DNA of 64,000 nucleotides, from positions 7,477,001 through 7,541,000 of the forward strand of contig BRXU01000003.1 in assembly GCA_030267565.1 (NCBI GenBank), in the 5' to 3' direction. The stretch is from Pleodorina starrii (lineage: Eukaryota > Chlorophyta > Chlorophyceae > Chlamydomonadales > Volvocaceae). Of the stretch, positions 11,842 through 22,724 are shown one piece after another (position 1 is the stretch's first letter; each line of letters begins with the position of its first letter). The notes beneath the pieces are model-generated. The model made no database searches. It saw nothing but the letters and a program-made list of their open reading frames with translations, and was not told where the DNA came from. A program made the translations under genes and the position numbers.

Positions 11842-14046
11842 GCGCCCTGACCGCTTCATTTCGAACCTTGCAGCCGCTATTTTGACCGGACCCTTCCCTC
11901 GGGAATCGTTCCGATTTCGGAGGGTGCACTGCTGGTTTAGAGCGGGATGGTGTGGCTCTGGGCTTAACTGACGGCTCGCTGTTGTTGCCTTGTCCCTTCT
12001 GAGGTGCTTGCACGCCTCAGTGTGTGCTCTCGCTTTGGGGGAAGGTAGCGCTTGGGAGGTTTTTGCGTGTGTTTTGTGTGCTACAGAGTTGGCGAGTCGT
12101 CCGTTTGGGCGGGCGCGCTCGCCGCTCAAAGTGTAAGATACGATGAGAAGAGCGCTCGCGTATCGTGGCGTGTGTGTGTCTATCTGACTGCGGAGATCCT
12201 GACAGTGGATTTTGTTGTCACGATGGCACATTTTATCGTGTGGCTTATGCCGCACATTTCGAGAAGACTATCCGCCTGCATGGGCAATAACTTCCAGAAC
12301 CCCAATCCGTACGGGTTTGGGCCTCGAGGATCTAGAGATGTGTAAATCGCAGCTGATCGGCTGATATCATCCTCATCTCCGTAGGACCTGACCACCGATC
12401 AGATTTCTCATACCGTAACGCTGCTGGGTGGTTCAGAGCACGTCTGCATGCCACGACCTAGCATCCTGAGCTTACACACCTACTCGACAGCTTACCGTTT
12501 CACGGCACTCCGTTCCGCCTGCTCCGGGAGTCTCCGGGATACTCGGACGCAGCCAGTATCCTTCGTCATCCAGGACTAGCAGTGAACGAGCTGGTAACTC
12601 CGTCTCCAGAGTTCCGCCCCGCCCCGCTTCGGGTCCGTGTGCTTAACAATGCTTATCACCACGGGCACATCCGGCGAACAGCTGTCTGAAATCTTACCCC
12701 CGAATTCCCCCATCGGATCGCAAGTCAGCGATCCGTTGTCCGTCCGACCGAGCAAGCGAAAGCACTGCCCGGCAGCAAGCGAATGCCCCTAAGCCAGCAG
12801 CTGTTGGCAGGGATCCACGCTCCACAGTCGCCTCCCCGGCACGCGCGAATGTAGCCCTGCCCTCCAAACGCGCGCACGCAGATATATCAAATGAGCGAAC
12901 GCGCCTCCTGCCACCGCACCGCACCCATCCGACATCCGCTGCGGTAGTTCTATGGCCTGCGTCCTATAAAAGCCAGCACGGGTAACGTGCCGCTACTCGG
13001 TGATATATGCCGCTCTGTCAGACTGTCAGCCTGCATGTCATTTTGTCTTTTGTCTTGTCATGTCGAATTACGTCACGCTCTCCAGACCGCCTCCGCCGCC
13101 GGGAGCCCTTTCTGCAACTCAGACGCCCTCCCTGCGCGCGATCCCATCCCGCCTCCGCCTCGGCACTATCCAGCCGCAAATCAAAGGGAATAAGAACGAA
13201 ATAGGGGTGGCGCCGCGCCCAAGCCATACATGCCTTGAATCGATGGTATGGCGCCCCCCTTCCTGCCCGCCGTGCTCCCACGAGTGCACCATCTGTTGCG
13301 TCCGTGCGCCAGTGCTGCCGCGTACCGCATCCGCTGCAGCACCGGCCCAGTCCGGCAGGCCGGCCGACCTGCCCAGCTGCTCCCTGTTAACGTCCCCCCG
13401 TCCCCCCTCTTCCCCCCCCCCCACACACACACGCAAGTACACACATACCGGTGGTCCGGTAGTCACTCACACGCTCAACCCTCACACCCTGCCTGCCTGC
13501 CTGCCAGTGCCAGTGCCACGCCTTCTGCCGCCCTCCACACACACCTACACATATGTACTGGCACATTACGTGGCCGCCCGGAGCAAGTCAACAGAAACGG
13601 CCGGCCGAGCCGGCCGAGTCGCGCCCCCTCCTCTTCCCCTGCTCGCCCGACCCAGCAACCCTGCTCGCCTGCGGAACTTCTCCAGAAGTACGCAGGCATT
13701 CGCAGTTCAGCACACACACCGTCCTGCGCCAGCCCGCTTTCCTTTTGCAGACGGAGAGACCTCACTTGACCTCAACCTTCACTGCGCACGTATCTGCCGT
13801 CCGCGGGCGCCGGCCTGTCCGTGGACCCCACCCCCAGCCCCATCAACCGGTGCGGACTCTAGGGGATGAGGCGGCTCCCCACTGGACCCCACCCGCCCCC
13901 CGAGCCTGAATCCAGGGAGGGCCGAGGGGAACGTGCAGGCGGATACGGTAGCATGACCCCCTCAGCCCTCGGGGACCAGGTGCGGGCCCTCTCGGGGGTG
14001 CCCCTCTCGGCGGCTGTGCTGCCATCATCCTGCCGTCATTCCGCCG
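11842..14046. other. LHCB4 3' UTR and convergent intergenic region
   Basis: The LHCB4 3' UTR runs from 11842 to a TGTAA signal at 12132 or 12341. Beyond it I see no gene. An isolated TATA-like sequence (CTATAAAAG) lies near 12965 with no recognisable gene downstream on the plus strand. The rest, to the FAM135 stop at 14047, is C-rich with a short CA run near 13425-13447. Confidence 0.5.
12132..12136 (+). promoter_or_regulatory. TGTAA polyadenylation signal of LHCB4
   Basis: TGTAA is the usual volvocine poly(A) signal. This one lies about 290 bp after the LHCB4 stop. A second TGTAA at 12341-12345 is an alternative. Confidence 0.5.
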
Positions 14047-17000
14047 TCATAGCCAGCTGTGTGGTGCGGGTGCGAGCATGGTGTAGCGGTGCACCAGGCC
14101 CCACATCAGCAGACCCACGTATAGCTGGCTCTCGATGAACTCGATGTGCGCCGTCCTGAGGCGGAGGCCAGGAGGGAGGGAGGGAGGGAGGGAGGGAGGG
14201 AGGGAGGGAGGGAGGGGGGTATCCACGTCGGGGGGGGGGTAGGGGGAAGGGGTAGGGAAGGGAGGGTTTAGGGAGGCGGAGGCGGGGGAGGTACAAAAGA
14301 TGACCCCCTTCCCCCTTCCCCCTCGCCTCCCCTGCCCCTTCCCTACAAACACACAAACACACACAGCGCGCACCCCTACCTCCCCGCCCGACCCCACCTG
14401 CCCACGAGCTTCGAGAAGCTGAAGCTCTTGGACCGCAGGCTGAAGTCCACCCCCAGCCGGAACAGATGCGTGCCGGAGCCCACACCCGCCGTCAGCGCGC
14501 GCAGCATCTCGCTGTAGCAGCGGCCGCGCCGGCTGTCTCGCTCCGCCTGCGCGCACAGGTACCGACCGGTAGCAGGCAGCAGGCAGCAGACAGCAGGCAG
14601 CCAGGCAGCAGGCAGAGGGCCACAACAGGTACCGTAAACAACATGCGCCTGGCCTGGCGAGTGGCGAGGTGCTCGGTGCGGTGTACAGGGCACCGGGGGG
14701 GCCACCCTAACCTCATACCTGCGGGCAGGTGGTGAGAGCCGAGGAGTGGTAGGGCACGTATCGGTCCTGGGGGGAGGACACCACCAACACCAGTTTGAAG
14801 GCGGAGAGGGGGCATTCGTGCGCCAGGCGGTAGAGGTAGCAGTCGGTGAGCTGGGGAGCGTCGGAGAAGGTCAGCTGGTGGAGGCACTTGCCTGCAAGCG
14901 GAGGGGGAGGGGTGGGGGGGGGGTTGGGGTGGGTGGGGGGGGGTGAGGGTGAGGGTGAGGGCGGGAGATGGGGCGGAAAGGGGGGAAATAAAGGTGATGG
15001 CCCTTTCCCTCCTCCCTCGGGCCCTTCCAAGCCCGCGGCCCGAAAGCCCGCCTGTCTTCCCGAGCCGCGTCACCGCCACATCCCACCGGCCCCCGAAACC
15101 CCACCTCACCCCCGCCTCCCGGCCCCCCATTCCCCTTCCCCCTTCCCTCCCTCCCCCCCCCTCCCCCTCCCCTCCCCCGCCACCCGCGCACCCTTTCCAA
15201 TGGTCTTGAGCAGCATGAGCCCCGTGTCCACCACCGCATTGCTGCCGTACAGGAAGCCCAGGTGGGGCCCGCACACCGAGATGTAGAGCCACAGCAGCGG
15301 CTTGAAGGGCGCGAACTCGGGTTGGGTGAGGGCGGCGCGGAGGATGAGGTTGCCGATGGAGTGGCCTGGAGGGGGAGGGGAGGGAGGGAGAGAGAGGTGG
15401 GAGGGGTGGGGCGTGGGGGCGGGGCCCGTGCTGGGGGTGGCACGGGAGAGGAGAAAATGGCCCAGGGCCGGTGTGTGTGTGTGTGTGTGCGAAGGGAGGG
15501 TTCAAGGGCTGCACCGCCTCGCCCCTGACCCGTAAGTAGTCCGCTGATGCTGCGAAGCGAGGCGGGCGCAGTCCTTAGCCGCCAGGCCCCTTCACATGCA
15601 CTACCGCATATGCCTGCGGCGCCGCCCTCACCCCTGCCCCTGCCCTCACCACACCCCGGACAGCCGCCCAGCCACACACCGCACCAAGGTGCCAGCCACC
15701 AACCCAACCCCCAAGCCCCCCCTCCCGCCTCCCCCCTCCCGCCTCCTCTCCTCCCGCCTCCTCTCCTCCGCTCACCCACGAGTGTGATCTTCTTCAGCGG
15801 TCTGCGGGTGGAGCGGCTGAATGGCGCCAGGAACTCCGCCATCTCCGCAGCCAACCGCTTACCCATCTCCTGCAGGGAGTCGTGCGTGTTGCCCTGCAAG
15901 GTGGGGGGAGGGGGGCCGCATGGCGGGGAGGGGAAAGAGGATTAGCTTGAGAGTGAGTGTGGGGGGCATCCCCCCTGGGTGAGTGTGGGGGGCAAAACAG
16001 AACACACCCTCCCCCCTCCCCCCTCTCCTCCCCCGCTGCGATTTCTCTTTATACCCCCTCGTCTCCTCTTTACCCCCCCCCCACCTCGTTGGTCTTGCTT
16101 GAAAAGCACTCCAGGTAGGGGTACATGAGCATCAGATGCGCCTTGACCAGACACAGGTCGGTGGAGGCGCCCTGGAAGCCGTGAACGAAGATGGCCACAT
16201 GGGCCTCGTCCTGGGGGGTAGGGGTAGGGGGAGGGTAGGAGGGGGAGAGGGGCAGGAGAGGGAGGTGGAGGAACGGAGGATAGGGGTAAGTCCGACGATA
16301 AGAAGCAAGCTGACAGGCTGGCTGGCATGCGAAGACGAAAGCAGCTCAATAGAAGAACCCGAAGGTACCAGAAGATCGACAGGAAGGTGAGGAGGGGGGG
16401 AAGGGTGTCAAAGGCAGGACAGCTCTGGGGACTTGGCAGTTGACAAAGACACACCCCATCAGCCACACATTGCCTCACACACACACCCCATCCACCAGCT
16501 TGCCTGGAATGTGTGTTTTTACCCCCAGCCCCAGCCCCATCCCCCATCCCCTACCCACCCACCCGAGGTCGGAAGCCCTCCCCGAAGTAGGTGTCGCTCT
16601 CAGCCAGCCACTTGATACCCTGGGTTCATGGAGGGGAGGGGGTTTGGGGGGGGGAGACGGTGAGGGAGGGAGGGTGATGAGAAGAGGAGGTTGGGACCCA
16701 GGGGCCCGTCAGGCCAGGTGTGGGAAGCACCATCGCGGACCCTAGCAGGCAGGCAGGCGGGCACTGAGTTGCCGGTGCGGCTGCAACAGCGGCAGCACCT
16801 GGGGAGGGCGTGCACTTGGGGGGGCGCCGCTGCGGCGGCGACAGCGGCAGCAGCAGCAGCAGTAGGCGTCAGGAGTCATCGGGGCGTGAGCCACCATCGA
16901 GGACGCAGTACTCTGCCGTACAAGACGACACAATGCCGTACATCGTACATACACACATGCACACGCACCTGCGAGTCGTCCACCACCAGCACCGGCTGCT

Positions 17001-20000
17001 CTCCCGGGGAGCCCCACAGAGAGCCGGGCTGTACGGCAGGCAGCCGGAAGCGGGGCACCCGGAGCTTCTGCGGGGCCGAGGGGGCCGGAGGGGCAGAGGC
17101 CGGGGCCGAGGGGCCGAGGGGGCAGAAGGGCCGAGGGGGCCGAGGGGCCGAGTGAAAGGCGAGAATGGCACTGATTGGGGCAACCAGCCATTCCCATTGA
17201 CAGAAACTAGGGTGCGAAGATCATGATATGGCAGCCAAGGCGAGCAGCAGGGGGTGGGAGGGGGGGGGGGTAGGGCGCGAAAATGGGCGCCCTGTCGTTT
17301 TTGTTATTATTACCCCCGCACATCCCTTCCCTCCCACACACACGCGCACGCATACCTGCTGCCGGTGCGCCGCCGCCTTGGCCGCTATGGCGTCCCGCGA
17401 CGGGGCGGAGTCCCAGAGCTGCACAACGACGCGGAGGGGAGGAAGCAGGGAAACGCGGGGTCGTGATCAGGATCAGGAGCAGGAAAGCAGGATCAGTCAA
17501 GGGAAGGGAGGAGGGCCGTGTGTGGAAGGGCGTGTGTGATGTACGCGGCGCCGCGGGCCGCCACTGCCACTGCCATCGCCGCGTGACTGCCCACCATCAG
17601 GCACAGACGCAGACGCAAGTGCAAGGCCTGCAGGCGTGGAGCCCGGGGCTGTGTCCAGAGACCGCCCGGCGCCGCCCGGCCATCCTACCCTCCCCATGCT
17701 GCTGGTGGTGGTGGTGGTGGGGGGGGGGGGCCGGGCGCCCGCCAGGCTGCCATGTCCCTCCGTCAACCACCCCCACCACTCCGCTGCCCAGCCCGGCGGC
17801 CCCGCCTCCGTCCCTTCGCTGCGGTATCTCTCTTCTTACCCCTCCTCCCGACGTCCGCCCTCCCCTCCGCCTCACGACCCTCCCTCCCTCCACTCCGCTA
17901 CGGCATCTTCTTTATTACCCCACGCTCGCAATAAGGCGTCGCGCGCCCCATCCCTTCCCGCCCATCCGTCCCTTCCCGCCCATTCCTTCCCGCCCCTCCC
18001 ATCCCGCCACCCACAATGAACGGCAGCACCACGTCCGGCTGCGCCGCCTCCCACCGCAGCTTCAAATGGCGCATCAGGTCCCGCGGCACCGTCCGCATCA
18101 CCCAGCCCAGCACCGCCCAGTCCGTCCGCGAGTCCGCACTCAGCCCCACCAACAGCCCATCCAACTGCTGCAGCGCCGCCGCCGTGGTGGGCATGCGGCG
18201 GAGCATGGACATGAACACAGGCACGGAAGGCACGGCAACGTGGCCGGCGCCTGCGGCGCCGGCGCCGGCGGCTGCGCCGCCGCCGCCGCCGCCTTCGGCG
18301 GCGGCGGCAGCGGCGGCTCCGCCGCCGCTGCTGGCGCCGGCGCCGTGGCTGAGCCGCGCCAGCGGCGCCGCCGCGGAGGCCCGCGCCGCGGCGCCGCGGA
18401 GCAGACCTGACATGGTGGCGAGCGACGCGGCGGCGGCGGCCGCCGCCGCCGCCGCTGACCCCGACGACATCACGCCCAGCGACGGCGCCGAGCCGCCGGC
18501 GGCGGCGGCGGCGGAGGCGAGCAGCGCTCGCAGCACATCGAGGTTCTGGGGCGCAAAGCACTCGGGCGGCGCGCCGCGCATGAAGGCGGCGAGGCGGTCG
18601 CGGCTGCGGCGGTGCCCTTCCGCCAGGACTTCGTAGGCGGCTGCCAAGCGGTCCAGGCGCTCTGCCTCGGAGGGAATCTGCGGCACGCCTTGCTGCGGGG
18701 CGGGGCAGGGCGGGGCGGGGCGGGGCGGGGTAAAGGTGGGGGGTGGGTTACGGGACGGGTCAAACGCGACGTTGGTTCTGAATCTGGATCCTCCTCCAGA
18801 ATTCAAAACCAAAAACCAAAATCGAAAAAATCGACAAAAATTAACGCACTACCGCGCCGAACCCCACTCCTCCCCACCATACCGCCCCCTCCGCAGCGCC
18901 CCTTATAAACCGGAAGCCGGAATTCGGAAACCCGGAAATCGGAAATCGGAAACCGGAAATCGGAAACCCGGGAATCGGAAACCCGCCCACCCACCTTGAT
19001 GCTGGGCGCCTCCACTACGTGATGCAGCATCCGGATCACCTTCTTCCGCAGCTCCTGGTCACTGAAGTCCAACACAGCCGCATGCGGGGGGAAGGGGGCG
19101 CGCAGCCCGCCGCCGCCGCTGCCGATGCCGCCAGCCGACGAGGCGGCCGACGAGGCAGCCGCGTCCAGCCCGAGGTGGGTGTGGCGGGAGACGCTGGGCG
19201 TGGCGCTGCCGGGCGCCGAGGCCCCTCCGCCGGATGCGGATGCGGCCACGCCGTTGGGGTCGGACCTGCGCGCGGGGGGGGGGGGCCGAGCGCGCAGCGG
19301 CGACGTGCGTTGCGCGGGGCTGATGTGGGCGCGTGTGCTTGTGTGGGATTGTGTTTGTGTTTGTGTGCTTGTGTTTGTGTGTGGTGGGGTAGTGGGAGGA
19401 GAGGGCCCGGCGTCGGACGGGGTCGTGCTCGCGCGTGGAGCCACCTTTCGAGTCCCCCAGCTGCCACACGCCTTGCGCGCGGCGTCTAAGCAGCCCTTCG
19501 CCACCCACGCCTCCGCTCGCACCGCGCCACGCAAAGGGACGGAAGCGTGGCACGGACAGCATCCCCGCGTGCCGGCCCCTTTCTCGGTTTGTATCTAACG
19601 CCCTTGCTGCTTGCAAGTTTACCTCGTTTTTCTTTTGCAGACAGGAAGGACTCTTCTGATTTCATACCGTTCACGGGCTCCGGCCTATACGTGGATAACC
19701 CCCCCAACACCAAGAAGAGGAAAGGAAATAAAACCCCACGCCCCCTCTTCGTGTGAGCGCCCATACCCACCTCAACCCGCCAACACCCCCTCCCCCTCGT
19801 CCCTCACCGGTAGTGTTGCCCGGACTCACGGCGGCTGCCGTCCCCCATCAGGTGGCACAACCAGCTGCTGCCGACGGCGTCCGCGGCGGCGTCCGGCGTC
19901 CGATGAGAGTGCCTGCATTCGGCCGGAATCGAACCGCCGACCACAGGCGGAGGGGTTGGGGAGGCCCCACCGGATTTGACAAGCCGACCCGCACCCACCC

Positions 20001-22724
20001 ACCCACTCACCTCTCCAGCAAGTCCTTGGGGGCGAACCCCGCCATCCCCGCGAACAGCCCCGTGCTGCACAGCCCAAAGTGCTCGTCGGAGAAGGTGCAT
20101 CCGTAGTACTCGGCCAGGCCCCCCGACAGGCCGCTCAGCGTCACGCTCTCGCGGGCCACAGTGCGGAGCTGGAACTCGTCCGGCACCGCAGCGGGGCTGC
20201 GGGGGACGGCGCACGGAGGGTAAAAAGAAGATACCGCAGCGGAGACGGAGGCGTTAGCGAACGAAGGGAGGGAGGGAGAAATGTTGAGGGGGGGGGAACA
20301 CCTTGCGCGGTACAAAGGAACAGAGGGAGGGGGAGAAGGGGAGGTGTAGGGGGACCGAGGCAGGCTGAGGCAGGTGTAGGTCGAGGCCGTGGGCGGTCCG
20401 GCAAGTGCCGTCGACGTCGTGCACCAGCAACACCAAGGCGCCAAGGCCGCCAGCCACAGCCAGACACTCCCGGGCCCCAAGCCACTACTTTGCCGCCGCC
20501 TTCAAATCCCCTCATACACAGCAGTCCTCCTCAGTGCCCAGCGGGGTCTTGCAGCCCCAGGGCTCAACCCTCCCTCCCTTCCCTCCCTCTCTCCCTCCCT
20601 CTCCCCCCCCCTCTCCCGCCCGCCCCCCACGCACTTTTCCAGGTTCGCTTCCTGAAACATCAGCTCAAACTCCAGGGTCACGGACACGGAGGACAGTCCC
20701 TGCACGCGGGTCCAGGGGCGGCGGGGGTCGGTTTGGCTTTGGCTCGGCTTGGCTTGGGGGGGGGGGGTGCCGGCCCGAGGGCTCGGGTGCCGACAGTCGA
20801 AGGTACGGTAATGGGCGGGCCGGGCCGCTCCTGCGTCGTCCCGCCTTCCACACGTGTGCCTAAGATCGCAAGGGAGCGCCCACAGCCCAAATGCGCCCAC
20901 CTCCCCTCAACGCCGCCCACCGCTGCCCCGCCGACTCTTTCCACTTTCCATCCCCAACCCCCCAACCCCACCCTCTCCACGTCACCGCGCCACCGCCGGC
21001 CCTCGGCGCCGCGCCCTCAGCCTCCCGCCGCGCAGCCTCCGACCCCACCCCGCTCCCCCCCGCACGGCTTTTCCTCACGGGCATTCCGAGGACCCGACCT
21101 TGACCCTGGCCCGACCCGCCCCGCCCTGGCCCTGGCCCGGCCCGACCTGCAGGTTCGTCACGAATATGCGGCTGAGCACCGCCGTCTGCAGTTTGACCTC
21201 CTCATAGCAGTAGCGGATGCGGAACACACACGACCGGAAGCAGCACCCAGACTCCTCCACCAACCAGCCAGCCTGGCGCCGCGCCGCCGCCAATGCGTCG
21301 CCGACACAGCCACCGCCGCCATCGACTGGAATGGAGTCACGATTGATTGCAGAAACGGCGGCACACGGCCCGGGGGTGGGTGGGGGGACGTTGGCACAAC
21401 GACAGAGCTGAGCCCACAATGCACTGCGTGCCGCGGGTGCGCGTGCATGTGTGCTTTGTGGGAGTTGGGTGAGTTGAGTGCGTTGGGCGGGGGGCGCCGT
21501 CGCCTGGCCTGGTGGCGCGTTCGGCCCCGGACACAGCACCCGACAAGCCTTGCCGGCTCGCTGCCCAAATGCGGCCAGCCCGCCAGCCTGACGACCGGCG
21601 CCGCCTGCAGCCCAGCCAGGCCACCAGCCAGCCAGCCAGCCGGCCAGGAAACGCAGAGGTTGTCTGCTAAACAGCGGACCTCCAGGCAACTTGCTGCCAG
21701 GACTGGCCGGGCTGACGGCACCAGGGGGCCTCCGGCACGGCCCAGGTCCGCCAATCCCAACCCAGGCAACACGAGCGCCGGGCGCAGCATCCAACGAGGC
21801 GTCAGCCACCCATCCGCCCCTTCCGCACCCTTGCCGCGCCCCTGCACACGGGATGCCCAGAACCCAACGGTCGCTCCCTGGGTCCGTTCGCTAACGCCGT
21901 CTCCGTCTCCGCTGCGGTATCATCTTTTTACCACCCCCCCCCCCCAGTTCCTGCTCCAGCTCGCAGCCGCGGGCGCTGCCTTCCACGCCGCCCCCGCCGA
22001 CCCCACAGCGCTGCTGCGCCAACTGCCGCCTCCCTCCCGCACGCCTCCCTCCCCCGCACGCCGTGAACGCGCCACATGGAGAAGCCACGCGAAGCTGAGA
22101 AGCCTCGCCCGAGAAGCCCTGCCACCTCGGGGCCGGGGTGGGCCACTCACCGCTGCTCGTAGACGCCCTGGCGCCCCCTCCGCCGCCGCTACCGCCGGCG
22201 CCGTTGTGTCCGCTGGCGGCGCTGCCGCCGGCCGAGGGCTGGTAAAGCGACGGAACGGAGCCCGCGGCGAGCGAGCCTGGGGCCAGCCCCTGCTGGCACT
22301 GCAGCACCGTCGTCGTCGTACACACGGCCTCCGGCCCCGGAACCACCCGTACTCGTACGGCATACCAGCCCTGGCTGTGCAACTCCACATTGACGAACTT
22401 GTACAGCGCCACACACAGATCCAGGACCGCCACCAAACCCACTCGCGAGAGAGCCGACTCCATCTCGCTACAAGACACGGACCTGCCGCCGCTGCCGCCG
22501 CCGCTGCCGCCGGCGGCGGCTTCGCCGCCGCCATTGAGCACCCTCCCGCCGGCAGCGCCGGAGCTTCCCCGGGTGGCTTTCGCCGAGTGACTGGGGCCGG
22601 AGGCGGCGGCGGCGGCGGGTAAGCTGATGTTGGCCGCTGCGCTGCTGCCACCGCCGCCGCCGGAGTGGCCGTTCATCAGGGGGCGCGACAGGGAGGCCCG
22701 CGGCGCCTGTACCGGGAGGGCCAT
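14047..22724 (-). CDS. FAM135-family putative serine esterase (DUF3657 + DUF676)
   Basis: A predicted alpha/beta-hydrolase of the conserved FAM135 family; the substrate is unknown. Sixteen minus-strand exons: 22724-22151, 21325-21147, 20699-20635, 20196-20011, 19912-19808, 19265-18995, 18692-18015, 17418-17356, 17067-16969, 16619-16563, 16210-16085, 15893-15776, 15365-15192, 14891-14719, 14546-14398, 14155-14047. All are GT-AG and phase-consistent, giving 1041 residues. N-terminal domain (about residues 88-300): VALYKFVNVELHSQGWYAVR, SCVFRIRYCYEEVKLQT, VTLEFELMFQ. C-terminal lipase domain (about 760-960): HVAIFVHGFQGASTDLCLVK, MYPYLECFSSKTNE, nucleophile elbow GHSIGN split by intron 12, SVCGPHLGFLYGSN, and DRYVPYHSS supplying candidate Asp and His. 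The middle (about 460-690) has Ala/Gly runs. The start is either ATG 22724 or ATG 22673; the first ~85 residues are low complexity. Some introns carry dispersed repeats. Confidence 0.9.
14164..14218 (+). repeat. GAGG microsatellite in FAM135 last intron
   Basis: About thirteen copies of GGGA/GGAG. The tract continues into GGTATCCACGTCGGGGG, which resembles the end of the dispersed repeat seen at 5990 and 19585. Confidence 0.7.
16033..16079 (-). repeat. CCGCAGCGG-type dispersed motif, degenerate copy
   Basis: On the minus strand reads roughly GGGGTATAAAGAGAAATCGC followed by AGCGGG. It is a weaker match to the motif at 20216, 21887 and 17815, and lies in a FAM135 intron. Confidence 0.4.
17815..17932 (-). 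repeat. Two CCGCAGCGG-type motif copies in a FAM135 intron
   Basis: Copies at 17817-17845 and 17892-17929. On the minus strand they read GGGGTAAGAAGAGAGATACC then GCAGCG, and GGGGTAATAAAGAAGATGCC then GTAGCGGAG. The same word occurs at 20216-20263 and, inverted, at 21887-21936. Both sit in the intron between exons 7 and 8 of the FAM135 gene. Confidence 0.6.
19585..19706 (+). repeat. Dispersed ~125-bp repeat, copy in FAM135 intron
   Basis: Partner of the copy at 5990-6116, here on the plus strand and so antisense to its host gene. It ends in CACGGGCTCCGGCCTATACG, then TGGATAACCCCCCC. It lies in the intron between FAM135 exons 5 and 6 (19266-19807). Confidence 0.75.
20216..20263 (+). repeat. 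CCGCAGCGG-type dispersed motif
   Basis: Reads GGGTAAAAAGAAGATACC, then GCAGCGGAGACGGAGGCG, then TTAGCGAACG. It lies in the intron between FAM135 exons 3 and 4. An inverted near-copy is at 21887-21936, so the pair could form a 1.7-kb inverted arrangement around exons 2 and 3. Confidence 0.65.
21887..21936 (-). repeat. CCGCAGCGG-type dispersed motif, inverted copy
   Basis: The minus strand reads GGTAAAAAGATGATACCGC, AGCGGAGACGGAGACGGCG, TTAGCGAACG, nearly the same as 20216-20263. It lies in FAM135 intron 1, next to a C run at 21937-21947. Confidence 0.65.

Noticed and set aside
13680..13775. CTTTTGCAGACGGAGAGACC resembling part of the dispersed ~125-bp repeat
   Set aside because: Only the TTTTGCAGAC word matches; the diagnostic CACGGGCTCCGG end is absent.
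19905..19945. GGTTCGATTCC on the minus strand, like a Pol III B box
   Set aside because: No A box or cloverleaf; it lies across the acceptor of FAM135 exon 5.
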